Counted from the first letter of the stretch, positions 7,814 to 15,407 are shown. The stretch: 64,000 nt of DNA from JAOBAU01 sp034667465 (GCA_034667465.1 JAXDJV010000029.1:62001-126000); one strand, 5' to 3'. A program made the numbers and translations. The notes: generated by a model from the sequence alone, not told the origin.

Positions 7814-7877
7814 AAAACAGGGCCTCTCGGCCCTGTCAGTTCGTTGATTTGGATTAGCGAACGTTCATCGACAGGGC
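7814..7877 (-). promoter_or_regulatory. thrS attenuator: terminator and antiterminator hairpins
   Basis: On the minus strand, segment 1 (GCCCTGTC, 7870-7877) and segment 3 (GGCCCTGT, 7817-7824) are both complementary to segment 2 (GACAGGGCC, 7829-7837). Pairing 2:3 forms an 8-bp stem with a GAGA loop followed by TTTTC, a terminator. Pairing 1:2 forms the alternative, helped by an inner GTTCG:CGAAC helix (7858-7862 with 7839-7843). Segment 1 lies within the last codons of the leader peptide, the arrangement used in ribosome-mediated attenuation. Confidence 0.75.
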
Positions 7878-7930
7878 GGAATCGTGAGATCCGTCGTTCG
7901 AGTCAGCCGGGTGCTCGTCGTTCGCCGCAT
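7865..7930 (-). CDS. Threonine-rich leader peptide of thrS
   Basis: A 21-codon frame upstream of thrS reads MRRTTSTRLTRTTDLTIPPC followed by Arg and stop. Seven of its 21 residues are threonine (positions 4, 5, 7, 10, 12, 13 and 16), encoded by ACG, ACC and ACT. There is no Shine-Dalgarno, but a TATACT box lies 11 nt upstream (7942-7947), so the mRNA would begin almost at the ATG. The last codons overlap the first segment of the attenuator. A ribosome stalled at codons 4-13 for lack of Thr-tRNA would leave that segment free. A ribosome at the stop codon would cover it. This is not known to me for thrS, which usually uses T-box or translational control. Confidence 0.7.
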   Translation of the reverse strand: MRRTTSTRLTRTTDLTIPPCR

Positions 7931-7941
7931 AAGAGCCGCGA

Positions 7942-7947
7942 AGTATA
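7942..7947 (-). promoter_or_regulatory. -10 box of the thrS leader transcript
   Basis: TATACT on the minus strand is a five-of-six match to TATAAT, 11 nt before the leader-peptide ATG. No convincing -35 box was found. Confidence 0.5.
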
Positions 7948-7994
7948 GCGCAACCACCGGCTAACCACCCGCAGGCGTTGCGGTCTAACGCATC

Positions 7995-8771
7995 ATGAAG
8001 ATTGCACGCCTCGTCCTTCTCTCGCTCGTCGCGCTGCCGCTGTTCGCACAGATGCCGCGCATCGCCGGCGGCACGCTGAAGAGCGCGCAGGCCTCATCGA
8101 ATCTCGCCGCGCAGATCGAGTCGCGCGGCGCGGATGGCTGGATCGGATACGCCGTTCCCGGCGCGACGACGCACTCGGTCTTCTGCAATTCGTGGGAGAT
8201 CTACGACTCGACATCGCGCGATCTGCATCCGGCCGGCTCGCCGCCGGCGGTCTTCTATCGCGTCGATGACGGGCGCGTCACGAAGGTGCGGCTCTACTCC
8301 ATCGACTGCACGCTCGAAGCGAACGGTCGCAGCGTGACATGGCTCGAAGGAGTCGACGCGCGCGCCAGCATGAACTTCCTTCGTTCGCTGCTCGATCGCG
8401 ATGACGTGAGCGGCGACGGCGCGCTCGCCGCGTTGTCGATGCATGGCGGCAGCACCGACATCCTGCTCGACGTCGCAAAGCATCACGAGCGCGCGAAGGT
8501 CCGCGGCAAAGCGCTCTTCTGGCTGTCGCAGCAGGCAGGACAGAGAGTCGCGCCGGCGCTGCGCGAAGCGATCGATCGCGATCCCGACTCGAAAGTGAAA
8601 GAGCAGGCGGTGTTCGGCATCGCGCAGCTGCCCGACGATCAGTCGATCCCGCTGCTCGCCGAACTGGCGAAGACGCATCGCAATCCGTCCGTGCGGAAGA
8701 AAGCCGTTTTCTGGCTTGGACAGAAGAACGATCCGCGCGCGCTCGCCGTGATCGAGGAGATCCTGAAGTAG
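7995..8771 (+). CDS. Secreted HEAT-repeat protein
   Basis: The protein has 258 residues. MKIARLVLLSLVALPLFAQ is a signal peptide with a cleavage site near residue 19. Residues 20-125 contain two cysteines that could form a disulphide (CNSWEIYDS, SIDCTLEANG). Residues 125-258 are HEAT/PBS-lyase-like repeats of about 31 residues, each with a pattern such as AKVRGKALFWLSQQ, SKVKEQAVFGIAQLPDDQ and PSVRKKAVFWLGQKND. Such repeats usually form a protein-binding solenoid, here probably in the periplasm. It is divergent from the thrS leader and precedes the protease operon. A partner cannot be named. Confidence 0.75.
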   Translation: MKIARLVLLSLVALPLFAQMPRIAGGTLKSAQASSNLAAQIESRGADGWIGYAVPGATTHSVFCNSWEIYDSTSRDLHPAGSPPAVFYRVDDGRVTKVRLYSIDCTLEANGRSVTWLEGVDARASMNFLRSLLDRDDVSGDGALAALSMHGGSTDILLDVAKHHERAKVRGKALFWLSQQAGQRVAPALREAIDRDPDSKVKEQAVFGIAQLPDDQSIPLLAELAKTHRNPSVRKKAVFWLGQKNDPRALAVIEEILK

Positions 8772-8819
8772 CGCGCGACCTGCTACCGTTGACGGCACAC
8801 AACCGACAAGGAGCGTGCC

Positions 8820-9989
8820 GTGCCCCATTCGCACATCTGCTGCAGCATCATTCCGCCGCACATCTTTCGCCACATCGCGGAGCACGGCGACGACGATGAG
8901 CGCGCGCAGGCGCGGCACATGCTCGAAGAGTCGGCCGAAGTGCGTGGCGAGCGTCGCGCGCTCGGCCTGATGGCCAGCGCGATCGCGCTGCCGGCCGGTG
9001 AAAAGCGGCGGACGATTTACGACGCGCAGAGCACGCGCGATCTTCCCGGAAAACTCGTGCGCGGCGAAGGATCGAAGGCGTCGAAAGACGTCGCCGTGAA
9101 TGAGGCATACGACGGCTCCGGCGCGACGTACGACTTCTTCAAAAAGAACTACTCGCGCAATTCGATCGACGACAAAGGGCTGCGGCTCGACTCGAGCGTC
9201 CACTACGGCGTGAAGTTCAGCAACGCGCAGTGGAACGGCCGCCAGATGCTGTACGGCGACGGCGATGGAAAGCTCTTCAATCGTTTCACCGCCGCGCTCG
9301 ACATCATCGGCCACGAACTGACGCACGGCATCACGCAGTACACGGCAGCGCTCGAGTATCACGATCAGTCGGGCGCGCTGAACGAGCACTTCTCCGACGT
9401 CTTCGGAATCCTCGTGAAGCAATACACGCGCAAGCTGACGGCGGCGAAGTCCGACTGGCTGATCGGCGCCGGTCTCTTCACGAAAGAGGTTCACGGCATC
9501 GCGGTCCGCTCGATGAAAGCGCCCGGCACCGCGTACGACGACAAAGTGATCGGCAAGGATCCGCAGCCGGCGCACATGCAGAACTACTCGAAGACGACCG
9601 CCGACAGCGGCGGCGTGCATGTGAACTCCGGAATCCCCAATCACGTTTTCTATCTCGTCGCGACGAAGCTCGGCGGGAAGGCGTGGGAGGTGGCGGGGAG
9701 AATCTGGTACGACACGCTGACGCGGCGGCTGACGCGAACGTCGAATTTTCAGGCGTGCGCCGACGCGACGCACGCCGCCGCGGGCGAACGTTTCGGGAAG
9801 AACAGCGCGCCGCAACAGGCGGTGCTCGAAGCGTGGAAGGCAGTCGGCATCGAGATCAGCGCGCCGGCCGTCGTGGCGGCCGGACCGCGTTTGAAGATCG
9901 CGAAGCCGACGTTCTCGATTCCATCCGCTGCCGCTGAGGTTCCGGCGATGGCTATCGCGTCGACGGGCGCGCGGCGTGCGCGGAGGTGA
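8820..9989 (+). CDS. Protealysin-like M4 metalloprotease
   Basis: This 389-residue thermolysin-family zinc peptidase starts at GTG 8820, six bases after AAGGAG. There is no signal peptide. The N-terminus has a short propeptide with the PPH motif (CSIIPPHIFRHIAEHG), the hallmark of protealysin-like proteases. Zinc and catalytic residues are HELTH (165-169), Glu189 in GALNEHFSDVFG and His267 in SGGVHVNSG. The Ala/Pro-rich tail after about residue 350 is probably dispensable. The gene directly downstream encodes an emfourin-type inhibitor, and the pair is typical of protealysin operons. In other bacteria these enzymes are implicated in virulence or interbacterial interactions. Confidence 0.9.
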   Translation: MPHSHICCSIIPPHIFRHIAEHGDDDERAQARHMLEESAEVRGERRALGLMASAIALPAGEKRRTIYDAQSTRDLPGKLVRGEGSKASKDVAVNEAYDGSGATYDFFKKNYSRNSIDDKGLRLDSSVHYGVKFSNAQWNGRQMLYGDGDGKLFNRFTAALDIIGHELTHGITQYTAALEYHDQSGALNEHFSDVFGILVKQYTRKLTAAKSDWLIGAGLFTKEVHGIAVRSMKAPGTAYDDKVIGKDPQPAHMQNYSKTTADSGGVHVNSGIPNHVFYLVATKLGGKAWEVAGRIWYDTLTRRLTRTSNFQACADATHAAAGERFGKNSAPQQAVLEAWKAVGIEISAPAVVAAGPRLKIAKPTFSIPSAAAEVPAMAIASTGARRARR

Positions 9990-9993
9990 TGCG

Positions 9994-10266
9994 GTGCGCG
10001 TAACGGTGGAACGTTCCGGCGGTTTCGCAGGCATCGCGCTGCGGCGCGACGTCGACAGCGCATCGCTGGGCGAGCTCGATGCGACGACGCTCGAACAACT
10101 CGTGCGTGAAGCGCGCGCCACCGCGGTGCCCGACTCGAAGCCGATGCCGGACGCGTATCAGTACGACGTCAGCATCGACGGCGATGCGCGGACGTTACGC
10201 GAGACATCGCTGCCATCGGAATGGCAGCGACTGATCGACTGGGTCCTTGCGAGAGCGGGCTCCTGA
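9994..10266 (+). CDS. Emfourin-like inhibitor of the M4 protease
   Basis: This 90-residue protein starts at GTG 9994, after GGAGG at 9982-9986, which lies inside the end of the protease gene. It begins MRVTVERSGGFAGIALRRDV, matching the emfourin fold opening (a beta strand with SGGFAG), and continues with LGELDATTLEQLVREA and YQYDVSIDG. Emfourin is the cytoplasmic slow-tight inhibitor encoded next to protealysin. Tight linkage and translational coupling support protection of the cell from its own unsecreted protease. The family match is from motif and context, not from a search. Confidence 0.8.
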   Translation: MRVTVERSGGFAGIALRRDVDSASLGELDATTLEQLVREARATAVPDSKPMPDAYQYDVSIDGDARTLRETSLPSEWQRLIDWVLARAGS

Positions 10267-10279
10267 CCTGCCCTCGGCG

Positions 10280-10684
10280 TTATTCGCGAGGCGCGCTGCT
10301 GCGGCGCGACGCGGACGTCGTGCTGCTGCGCGGACGCGGGCCGGTCGTTAACGGCGTGGTGCGGCCGAGCGCCGGAGTCGTGTCGATGTCGTCGCGGAGC
10401 GAGCGTGCCGCGCGCGGACGATTCACCGGACGCTCGATCTCCTCGTCGCGGTCGGTGAGAAAGACGACGGCCGCGGCGGCGAGGGTCAGCGTTCCGAGTC
10501 CTACGACGATCATTTCCGGATTGCGGCGCAGGTAGTCAGTCGCGTCGTCGAAGAGCGCATCGACGTCGGTGGCCGCGATCCGCGAGCGCAGATTGTTGAC
10601 CACGATGTCGACGACGCCGAGTCGCTGCACGAGGTCGATGAGCGTATCCGCGGACATCGCAGCAGCAGTGGTGTTTGCAGGCAT
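10280..10684 (-). CDS. Small single-span membrane protein
   Basis: The product has 134 residues from the ATG at 10684, which is preceded by AGGAGG. Residues 1-55 are amphipathic helices (TLIDLVQRLGVVDIVVNNL). A transmembrane helix follows at about 57-76 (MIVVGLGTLTLAAAAVVFL). The tail is basic and Arg/Pro/Thr-rich with low complexity. No family was recognised. It is convergent with the inhibitor gene, 13 bp away, and lies downstream of tRNA-Val on the same strand, after that gene's terminator. Confidence 0.6.
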   Translation of the reverse strand: MPANTTAAAMSADTLIDLVQRLGVVDIVVNNLRSRIAATDVDALFDDATDYLRRNPEMIVVGLGTLTLAAAAVVFLTDRDEEIERPVNRPRAARSLRDDIDTTPALGRTTPLTTGPRPRSSTTSASRRSSAPRE

Positions 10685-10753
10685 GAGGTGTTTCCTCCTG
10701 CAGCACACAAGTGCAAGCTCCCGGCCCGCTTTCGTGGCCGAGTCCGCCAAAAG

Positions 10754-10783
10754 AAAAACGCCCGGGCCGTGAAGCCCGGGCGT
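10754..10783 (-). terminator. Terminator of tRNA-Val(GAC)
   Basis: On the minus strand a 10-bp GC-rich stem (ACGCCCGGGC with GCCCGGGCGT) with a 6-nt loop is followed by TTTTTC, 15 nt after the tRNA 3' end. Confidence 0.85.
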
Positions 10784-10798
10784 CAGGAATTGCAGGAT

Positions 10799-10874
10799 TG
10801 GTAGGCTCTAGCGGACTCGAACCGCTGACCCCCACCGTGTCAAGGTGATGCTCTACCAACTGAGCTAAGAGCCT
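10799..10874 (-). tRNA. tRNA-Val (anticodon GAC)
   Basis: This 76-nt gene has an encoded CCA end. The acceptor stem AGGCTCT pairs with AGAGCCT. The anticodon arm CACC-TTGACAC-GGTG presents GAC, which reads GUC and GUU. The TTCGAGT T-loop is intact. It differs from the tRNA-Val(CAC) at 36768 by four bases, two of which are a compensatory acceptor pair. Confidence 0.97.
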
Positions 10875-10969
10875 GCAACGAACCACCGCCAACGGGGAGG
10901 ATCAGACCGCTATTCCCATCGGCGGATGCGGAGGATAACGGAGTCGGGCGGGCGATGCAATTCGTGATG

Positions 10970-11428
10970 TCAGCGGGCCTGCACCAGCGTGCGGTGCGGG
11001 TCGGGCGCGACCGCTTTGGCGATACTCGCCTTCCGCGGCACAGTCGTCTCCAGCATCACCTTTACGCGCAACAGCACTTCCGTCAGCACGAACGGTTTGC
11101 TGAGAAAACTCGCCGCGCCACCTTCGATTGCGAGCAGCATCTGCGAGGGATCGGCGCTCATGACGAGAATCGCCGTGCGGTCGTCGGCGTCGGCCTCTCT
11201 GAGCGCGTTCATCACTTCGAATCCGTTCATGCGCGGCATCTGCAGATCGAGAATGATCAGGTCATAGTGATTCTGCAGATGCAGCGCAACAACGCACTGC
11301 GGGTCGAGTGTCGACGTGACGGCTGTATAGCCGGCACGTCGCAGCGCATATTCGAGCAGACGAACGTTCGTCTGCTGATCGTCGACGACCAGAATGCGCG
11401 CGCTCAATCCATCAGTGAGCTGGGGCAT
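10970..11428 (-). CDS. Single-domain response regulator
   Basis: This 152-residue protein is a receiver domain with a short tail. The acidic pocket is in ILVVDDQQTN (residues 12-21), the phospho-acceptor is Asp61 in YDLIILDLQMPRMNG, and the conserved lysine is in FLSKPF. There is no output domain, so it probably acts as a phosphorelay partner. Its start overlaps the end of the hybrid kinase gene by 17 bp, so the two are co-transcribed. The cognate kinase is most likely that neighbour. Confidence 0.88.
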   Translation of the reverse strand: MPQLTDGLSARILVVDDQQTNVRLLEYALRRAGYTAVTSTLDPQCVVALHLQNHYDLIILDLQMPRMNGFEVMNALREADADDRTAILVMSADPSQMLLAIEGGAASFLSKPFVLTEVLLRVKVMLETTVPRKASIAKAVAPDPHRTLVQAR

Positions 11429-13940
11429 TGTTTTCTCTTGCGAATTCGAGCGCGACGTTCAGCGCGTCCATGAATTCGCCGACCTTGATCGGCTTCGTCA
11501 GATAGCGAAAGAATCCCGCTTCGAGTCCTTTCTGAATATCGCGCGGAATTGCGTTGGCGCTCAGTGCAACGACAGGAATGCGCGCGGTCACGGCGGTCTC
11601 GCGAAGAATTCGCAATGCCTCGATTCCGCTGATTCCGGGCAGATTGATGTCCATGAGAATGACGTCGGGCAGACAACTGCGTGCGAGCTCGACGCCGCGA
11701 TTTCCGTCGATGGCGCTGAGCAGACGGATGTCGTGTCGTCGGGCAATTAGTTTTTCGACGAGCTTGAGATTGGCGGGATTGTCTTCGACGTAAAGAAGCG
11801 TACGCATTTGCGCGTTCTTCGGCACCGTCGCTTCGACGACGACCGTGTGCTCCGCCGGAATGGCGAGCGACAGCGGCGCCGTCGAAAGAAGCTCGATCCA
11901 GAAAACGCTGCCGGTGCCGACCGAGCTCTCCACTCCAATGACGCCTTCCATCAACTCGACGAGACGTTTGCTGACGACGAGACCGATGCCGGTCCCTTCT
12001 TCGCCGTTCCCTTCCTGGCCGAGGCGGTTGAACGGCTGAAAGAGCTGCGCGATTTTTTCAGGAGGCAGCCCGGCGCCGGTGTCGGTCACGGTGATGCGTA
12101 TGTGGCCAGGCGTAATCGTGCTGCTGCAATCGACCATCACGGCCCCTTCGGGCGTGTTGTATTTGATCGCGTTCGACAGCAGGTTGAGCAGGACCTGCTT
12201 GACTCGCGTCCGATCGGCTCTTACCGACCAGGCGACGTCGCACCCCGGGAACGTCATCGTGATGCCGCGCTTCTGTGCGATCGGCTCGACCATCGACTGA
12301 CATTCGAGCAGGACTTCATTGAGCGAGACCGGCTCGAGCGACATTGAGAGTTTTCCGGACTCGATGGTGGCGAGGTCGAGGATTTCATTGATCAGGTCGA
12401 GCAAATACCAGCCGGCGTGCAGGATCTGGCCGATGCTTTCGTTCTGCGATTGCGTCGGCGACGGCGAATCCGATTCCATCAGCTGGGCGAAGCCGAGGAT
12501 CGCATTGAGCGGTGAGCGAAGCTCGTGGCTCATGCTGGAAAGGAAATCGGATTTGGCGAGATTGGCTTTCTCCGCCGCGGCTTTGGCGTTGGTCAGCGCC
12601 GCCTCGACTTTGTTGCGCTCGGTCAGATCGCGAGTCAGCTTGGCGAATCCGCGCAGGCTGCCGGCCTGATCGCGAATGGCGGTAAAGACGACGTTCGCCC
12701 AGAACAGCGAACCGTCTTTGCGGACGCGCCATCCTTCGTCTTCATGCCGGCCGCTCGCCGCGGCGAGGTCGAGATCGCGCTGCGGTCTCCCTTCTGCAAC
12801 CGCATCGGGCGGATAGAACGTGGCAAAGTGATGCCCGACGATCTCCTCGGCATTGAAGCCTTTGATCCGCTCCGCGCCGGTGTTCCAGCTGACGATGTGT
12901 CCTTCCGGATCGAGCATGACGATCGCGTAGTCCGAAACGCTTTCCACCATCAGGCGGAAGCTCTCTTCGGTCCATCTCAGTTTTTCTTCGACGTGTTTTC
13001 GTGCGCTGTTGTCGGTGCCGATCAGCAGGTAGCCGATGATGGCCGCCTGATCGTCGCGCAATGCGGTGACGGAAACGATTGCCGGAAAGCGGCTCCCGTC
13101 TTTGCGGATGTAGGTCAGTTCGTAGATATCCTCGATTCCGCGCGATGCTTTGAACGCCAGCGCGTCGAAGCCGGGCGTGATCGTCGTGCCGAGCTCGCGG
13201 CTGAGCGCGCCGGCGCGCGCGATGACTTCGCGCGAATCGGAGATGTCGGCCGGCGTGATCTTGTCGAGCACGTCCGCCGCGGAGTAACCGAGCATCCGTT
13301 CGGCGCCGACGTTGAAGAGCTGAATGACGCCCTTCTCATCAGTGGCGATGCTCGAGAAGTTCGCGCTGTTGAAGATCGCGTTCTGAAGCGCGCCCGCTTT
13401 GAGCAGCGCTTGTTCCGCCTGTTTGCGCGCGGTGTTGTCGGTGCCGATCAGCAGGTATCCGATGATGCCGGCCTTGTCGTCACGAAGCGCGGTCACGGAG
13501 ACGATGGCCGGAAAGCGGCTCCCATCCTTGCGGATGTAGGTCAGCTCGTAGATGTCTTCGATGCCGCGTGAAGCCTTGAACGCGAGCGCATCGAATCCCG
13601 GTGTGATCGTCGTACCGAGCTCGAGGCTGAGCGCCGCGGCGCGCGCGATCACTTCCTGCGGATCGGAGATGTCGGCGGGCGTGATCTGATCGACGACGTC
13701 GGAAGCGGCGTAGCCGAGCATCCGTTCGGCGCCGACGTTGAAGAGCTGAATGACGCCCTTCTCATCGGTGGCGATGCTCGAGAAGTTCGCGCTGTTGAGG
13801 ATTGCATTCTGCAGCGCGCCCGTCTTGAGCAGCGCCTCTTTTCGCCGGACTTCGACGACCGCTGCATTTCGTGCGATCGCTTTTCTTCTGTCGATTGTTC
13901 GTTTTGCTGGTGGGGCGCGCAGCTTTCCCGCAGGGGTCAT
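11412..13940 (-). CDS. Hybrid sensor histidine kinase with three PAS domains
   Basis: The protein has about 842 residues from the ATG at 13940; a longer TTG start at 14045 is possible. A Lys/Arg-rich N-terminus is followed by two almost identical PAS domains in tandem, each holding FSSIATDEKGVIQLFNVGAE and ELTYIRKDGSRFPAIVSVTA. A third, different PAS (SVSDYAIVMLDPEGHIVSWN) comes next. A HisKA domain (FLSSMSHELRSPLNAILGF), an HATPase domain and a C-terminal receiver (LLYVEDNPANLK, VILMDINLPG) complete it. No membrane segment is visible, so sensing is cytoplasmic. The tandem PAS pair looks like a recent internal duplication. It is co-transcribed with the receiver gene downstream. Confidence 0.9.
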   Translation of the reverse strand: MTPAGKLRAPPAKRTIDRRKAIARNAAVVEVRRKEALLKTGALQNAILNSANFSSIATDEKGVIQLFNVGAERMLGYAASDVVDQITPADISDPQEVIARAAALSLELGTTITPGFDALAFKASRGIEDIYELTYIRKDGSRFPAIVSVTALRDDKAGIIGYLLIGTDNTARKQAEQALLKAGALQNAIFNSANFSSIATDEKGVIQLFNVGAERMLGYSAADVLDKITPADISDSREVIARAGALSRELGTTITPGFDALAFKASRGIEDIYELTYIRKDGSRFPAIVSVTALRDDQAAIIGYLLIGTDNSARKHVEEKLRWTEESFRLMVESVSDYAIVMLDPEGHIVSWNTGAERIKGFNAEEIVGHHFATFYPPDAVAEGRPQRDLDLAAASGRHEDEGWRVRKDGSLFWANVVFTAIRDQAGSLRGFAKLTRDLTERNKVEAALTNAKAAAEKANLAKSDFLSSMSHELRSPLNAILGFAQLMESDSPSPTQSQNESIGQILHAGWYLLDLINEILDLATIESGKLSMSLEPVSLNEVLLECQSMVEPIAQKRGITMTFPGCDVAWSVRADRTRVKQVLLNLLSNAIKYNTPEGAVMVDCSSTITPGHIRITVTDTGAGLPPEKIAQLFQPFNRLGQEGNGEEGTGIGLVVSKRLVELMEGVIGVESSVGTGSVFWIELLSTAPLSLAIPAEHTVVVEATVPKNAQMRTLLYVEDNPANLKLVEKLIARRHDIRLLSAIDGNRGVELARSCLPDVILMDINLPGISGIEALRILRETAVTARIPVVALSANAIPRDIQKGLEAGFFRYLTKPIKVGEFMDALNVALEFARENNAPAH

Positions 13941-14066
13941 CTGTTTCTCTTTCTGTTCCTCCAAACGAGCTGCGTCCTCCCGGGGTCGAATGACCGGGGG
14001 AACATCGGACACGCTCTCCTGAATGGGGAACGAAAGAAAGAGCAAGCAACGCGTGTGCCGTGCGGT

Positions 14067-14411
14067 CTACACCAGTCCGCTTTCGACCGGCAGCTTCGCG
14101 CTGAGCCAGCCTTTAATGCCGGCCGACATCACGCGGACGTTGCCGTAGCCCATCGCGCCGGCGCGTCGCGCGGCGTTGGGAGCTTTGCGACACCACGGAT
14201 TGGAGCAGTAGAAGACGACGAGCGCGTCCTTGTCGGACGGAAGATCGCCCGTCGCGTACGTGACCGGATCGAGATTCACCGCTCCCGGCACGCGCGCCTG
14301 CATCCAGCTCTGCGGTGAATTGACGTCGAATACCGAGACCGCGCGATCGGCGACGAGTCGCTGCAATTCCTTCGGTGAGATGGTGCCGAGTCCCATGAGC
14401 TGCGCGATCAT
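14067..14411 (-). CDS. Rhodanese-like sulfurtransferase domain protein
   Basis: This 114-residue single rhodanese domain has start ATG 14411, overlapping the upstream stop as ATGA. Motifs include the CDC25-like substrate entrance VFDVNSPQSWMQARVPGAVNLD and the active-site loop FYCSNPWCRKAPNAAR, with a candidate catalytic cysteine. A second cysteine lies five residues later. Single-domain rhodaneses move sulfane sulfur or act in thiol chemistry. It is the last gene of the padR operon. The link between the regulator and sulfur metabolism is unknown. Confidence 0.85.
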   Translation of the reverse strand: MIAQLMGLGTISPKELQRLVADRAVSVFDVNSPQSWMQARVPGAVNLDPVTYATGDLPSDKDALVVFYCSNPWCRKAPNAARRAGAMGYGNVRVMSAGIKGWLSAKLPVESGLV

Positions 14412-14851
14412 CGAGTCACCATCGCGCGACGCAGGAGTCGTTCGGAAGCCCACCACATCGGGACGAGGATCACGAGCATTGTCCATGCGACCAGCTCGGT
14501 CTTTTTCAAAATCACGGACAACGCGATCATCAGCGTCGCCCACAGCAGCGCGTGCGCGATCATCAGTCCGCGATGCCGGCGACTGACCGGATCTTCGAGC
14601 TTCGCGGCCACCGCACAAACGGCGCCGAGCGCGGAACGGTTCTTCGCGTTTTCGGCGGAGAGCTCCGATGCGGTTCCGAGTCGCGCAACCGCGGTGCGGA
14701 ACGCTTCTTCATCGGAGAGACCGGCTGCGCGCCCGAGGTCGATTTCGCAGTAGAGATGATCGCTGAGCTCCGCGACGCTTGCAGCAGCGCCGCAACGCTC
14801 CGCGTACACGGCGGCACTCCACGCTGCGACTTCCCGATTCAGATCGAACAT
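14408..14851 (-). CDS. HAAS-type membrane protein of the padR operon
   Basis: This 147-residue protein starts at ATG 14851 within TGATG, so it is coupled to padR. Residues 1-75 form a helical domain (LSDHLYCEIDLGRAAGLSDEEAFRTAVARLG) like the HAAS/permease-prefix domains that commonly accompany PadR regulators. Residues 95-140 contain two transmembrane helices (MIAHALLWATLMIALSVIL and LVAWTMLVILVPMWWASE). In related loci the HAAS protein modulates or is controlled by the PadR partner. The exact role here is unknown. Confidence 0.75.
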   Translation of the reverse strand: MFDLNREVAAWSAAVYAERCGAAASVAELSDHLYCEIDLGRAAGLSDEEAFRTAVARLGTASELSAENAKNRSALGAVCAVAAKLEDPVSRRHRGLMIAHALLWATLMIALSVILKKTELVAWTMLVILVPMWWASERLLRRAMVTR

Positions 14852-15180
14852 CAGATTGCTCCTTCGAGCTGCTGCAGCATTCCGTGCAGCTTGTTCCAGT
14901 GTTGGCGCTGCGTCTCCAGCTCCGCGAGGCCGGCGCGATCGAGCCGGTAGTACTTCCGCTTGCGGCCGTTGTCCGCCACGCCCCAGTACGCCTGCACGAG
15001 CCCGCGCTTTTCGAGGCGATGAAGGATCGGATAGAGCATTCCATCCGCCCACTCCATGTCGCCGCCGGAAACGTCTCGGACTTTTTGAATGATCGCGTAG
15101 CCGTAACTATCGCCCTGCCGCAGAATGGAGAGAATCAGCGGCACCGCGGAGGCTGCAACGAGATCTTTGGATGGCGTCAT
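14851..15180 (-). CDS. PadR-family transcriptional regulator
   Basis: This 109-residue winged-helix repressor is of the short PadR type. It contains AVPLILSILRQGDSYGYAIIQ, the wing region WADGMLYPILHRLEKRGLVQAYW and RKRKYYRLDRAGLAELE, followed by a C-terminal helix for dimerisation. The ATG at 15180 gives the family length. A TATACT box lies 10 nt upstream with no Shine-Dalgarno, suggesting a leaderless mRNA. Longer upstream readings are not credible. It heads the padR-HAAS-rhodanese operon and probably represses it through a site in its own promoter. Confidence 0.92.
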   Translation of the reverse strand: MTPSKDLVAASAVPLILSILRQGDSYGYAIIQKVRDVSGGDMEWADGMLYPILHRLEKRGLVQAYWGVADNGRKRKYYRLDRAGLAELETQRQHWNKLHGMLQQLEGAI

Positions 15181-15190
15181 TGCGATCGCG

Positions 15191-15218
15191 AGTATACATA
15201 GAAGCTCGGGGTATGCAA
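15191..15218 (-). promoter_or_regulatory. padR promoter with candidate PadR operator
   Basis: The minus strand shows TTGCAT (15213-15218), a 16-bp spacer and TATACT (15191-15196). An imperfect inverted repeat TGCATA...TATGTA lies within the promoter and resembles the ATGT/ACAT half-sites of PadR operators. The transcript would start at or next to the ATG. Confidence 0.6.
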
Positions 15219-15302
15219 GCGGGCGTAGCATCGCAGATCGTGGTCGAGTTACGGCTGAGGGAAGAGGCTTAGGATGGTTGGTATCTACACGAGGTGTGGA
15301 TT

Positions 15303-15336
15303 CCTCGGTGTTCCGGAAAGGCCGAGGTAGCCTCGG
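15303..15336. repeat. CCTCGG/CCGAGG inverted repeats upstream of the restriction gene
   Basis: CCTCGG at 15303-15308 and 15331-15336 flanks CCGAGG at 15322-15327. The last two form a tight palindrome with a 3-bp centre. A further CCTCGG overlaps the restriction-gene ribosome site (15393-15398). These may be operator half-sites or hairpins controlling restriction expression. Confidence 0.35.
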
Positions 15337-15366
15337 CTCAGTGGTACGTGCTCGCCGCAACGATTC

Positions 15367-15395
15367 TTGCGTGTGACGAATCAAACTCGTACCCT
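15367..15395 (+). promoter_or_regulatory. Candidate promoter of the restriction-modification operon
   Basis: TTGCGT (15367-15372), a 17-bp spacer and TACCCT (15390-15395) precede a GGAGG ribosome site and the GTG start at 15408. Confidence 0.4.
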
Positions 15396-15407
15396 CGGAG
15401 GTGACCC

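Noticed and set aside
7793..7947. T-box riboswitch upstream of thrS
   Set aside because: No T-box core sequence or specifier-loop architecture was seen; the Thr-rich leader with three pairing segments explains the region better.
10799..10874. Integration site of a mobile element at the tRNA-Val genes
   Set aside because: No integrase, no direct repeat of the tRNA 3' end and ordinary genes on both sides.
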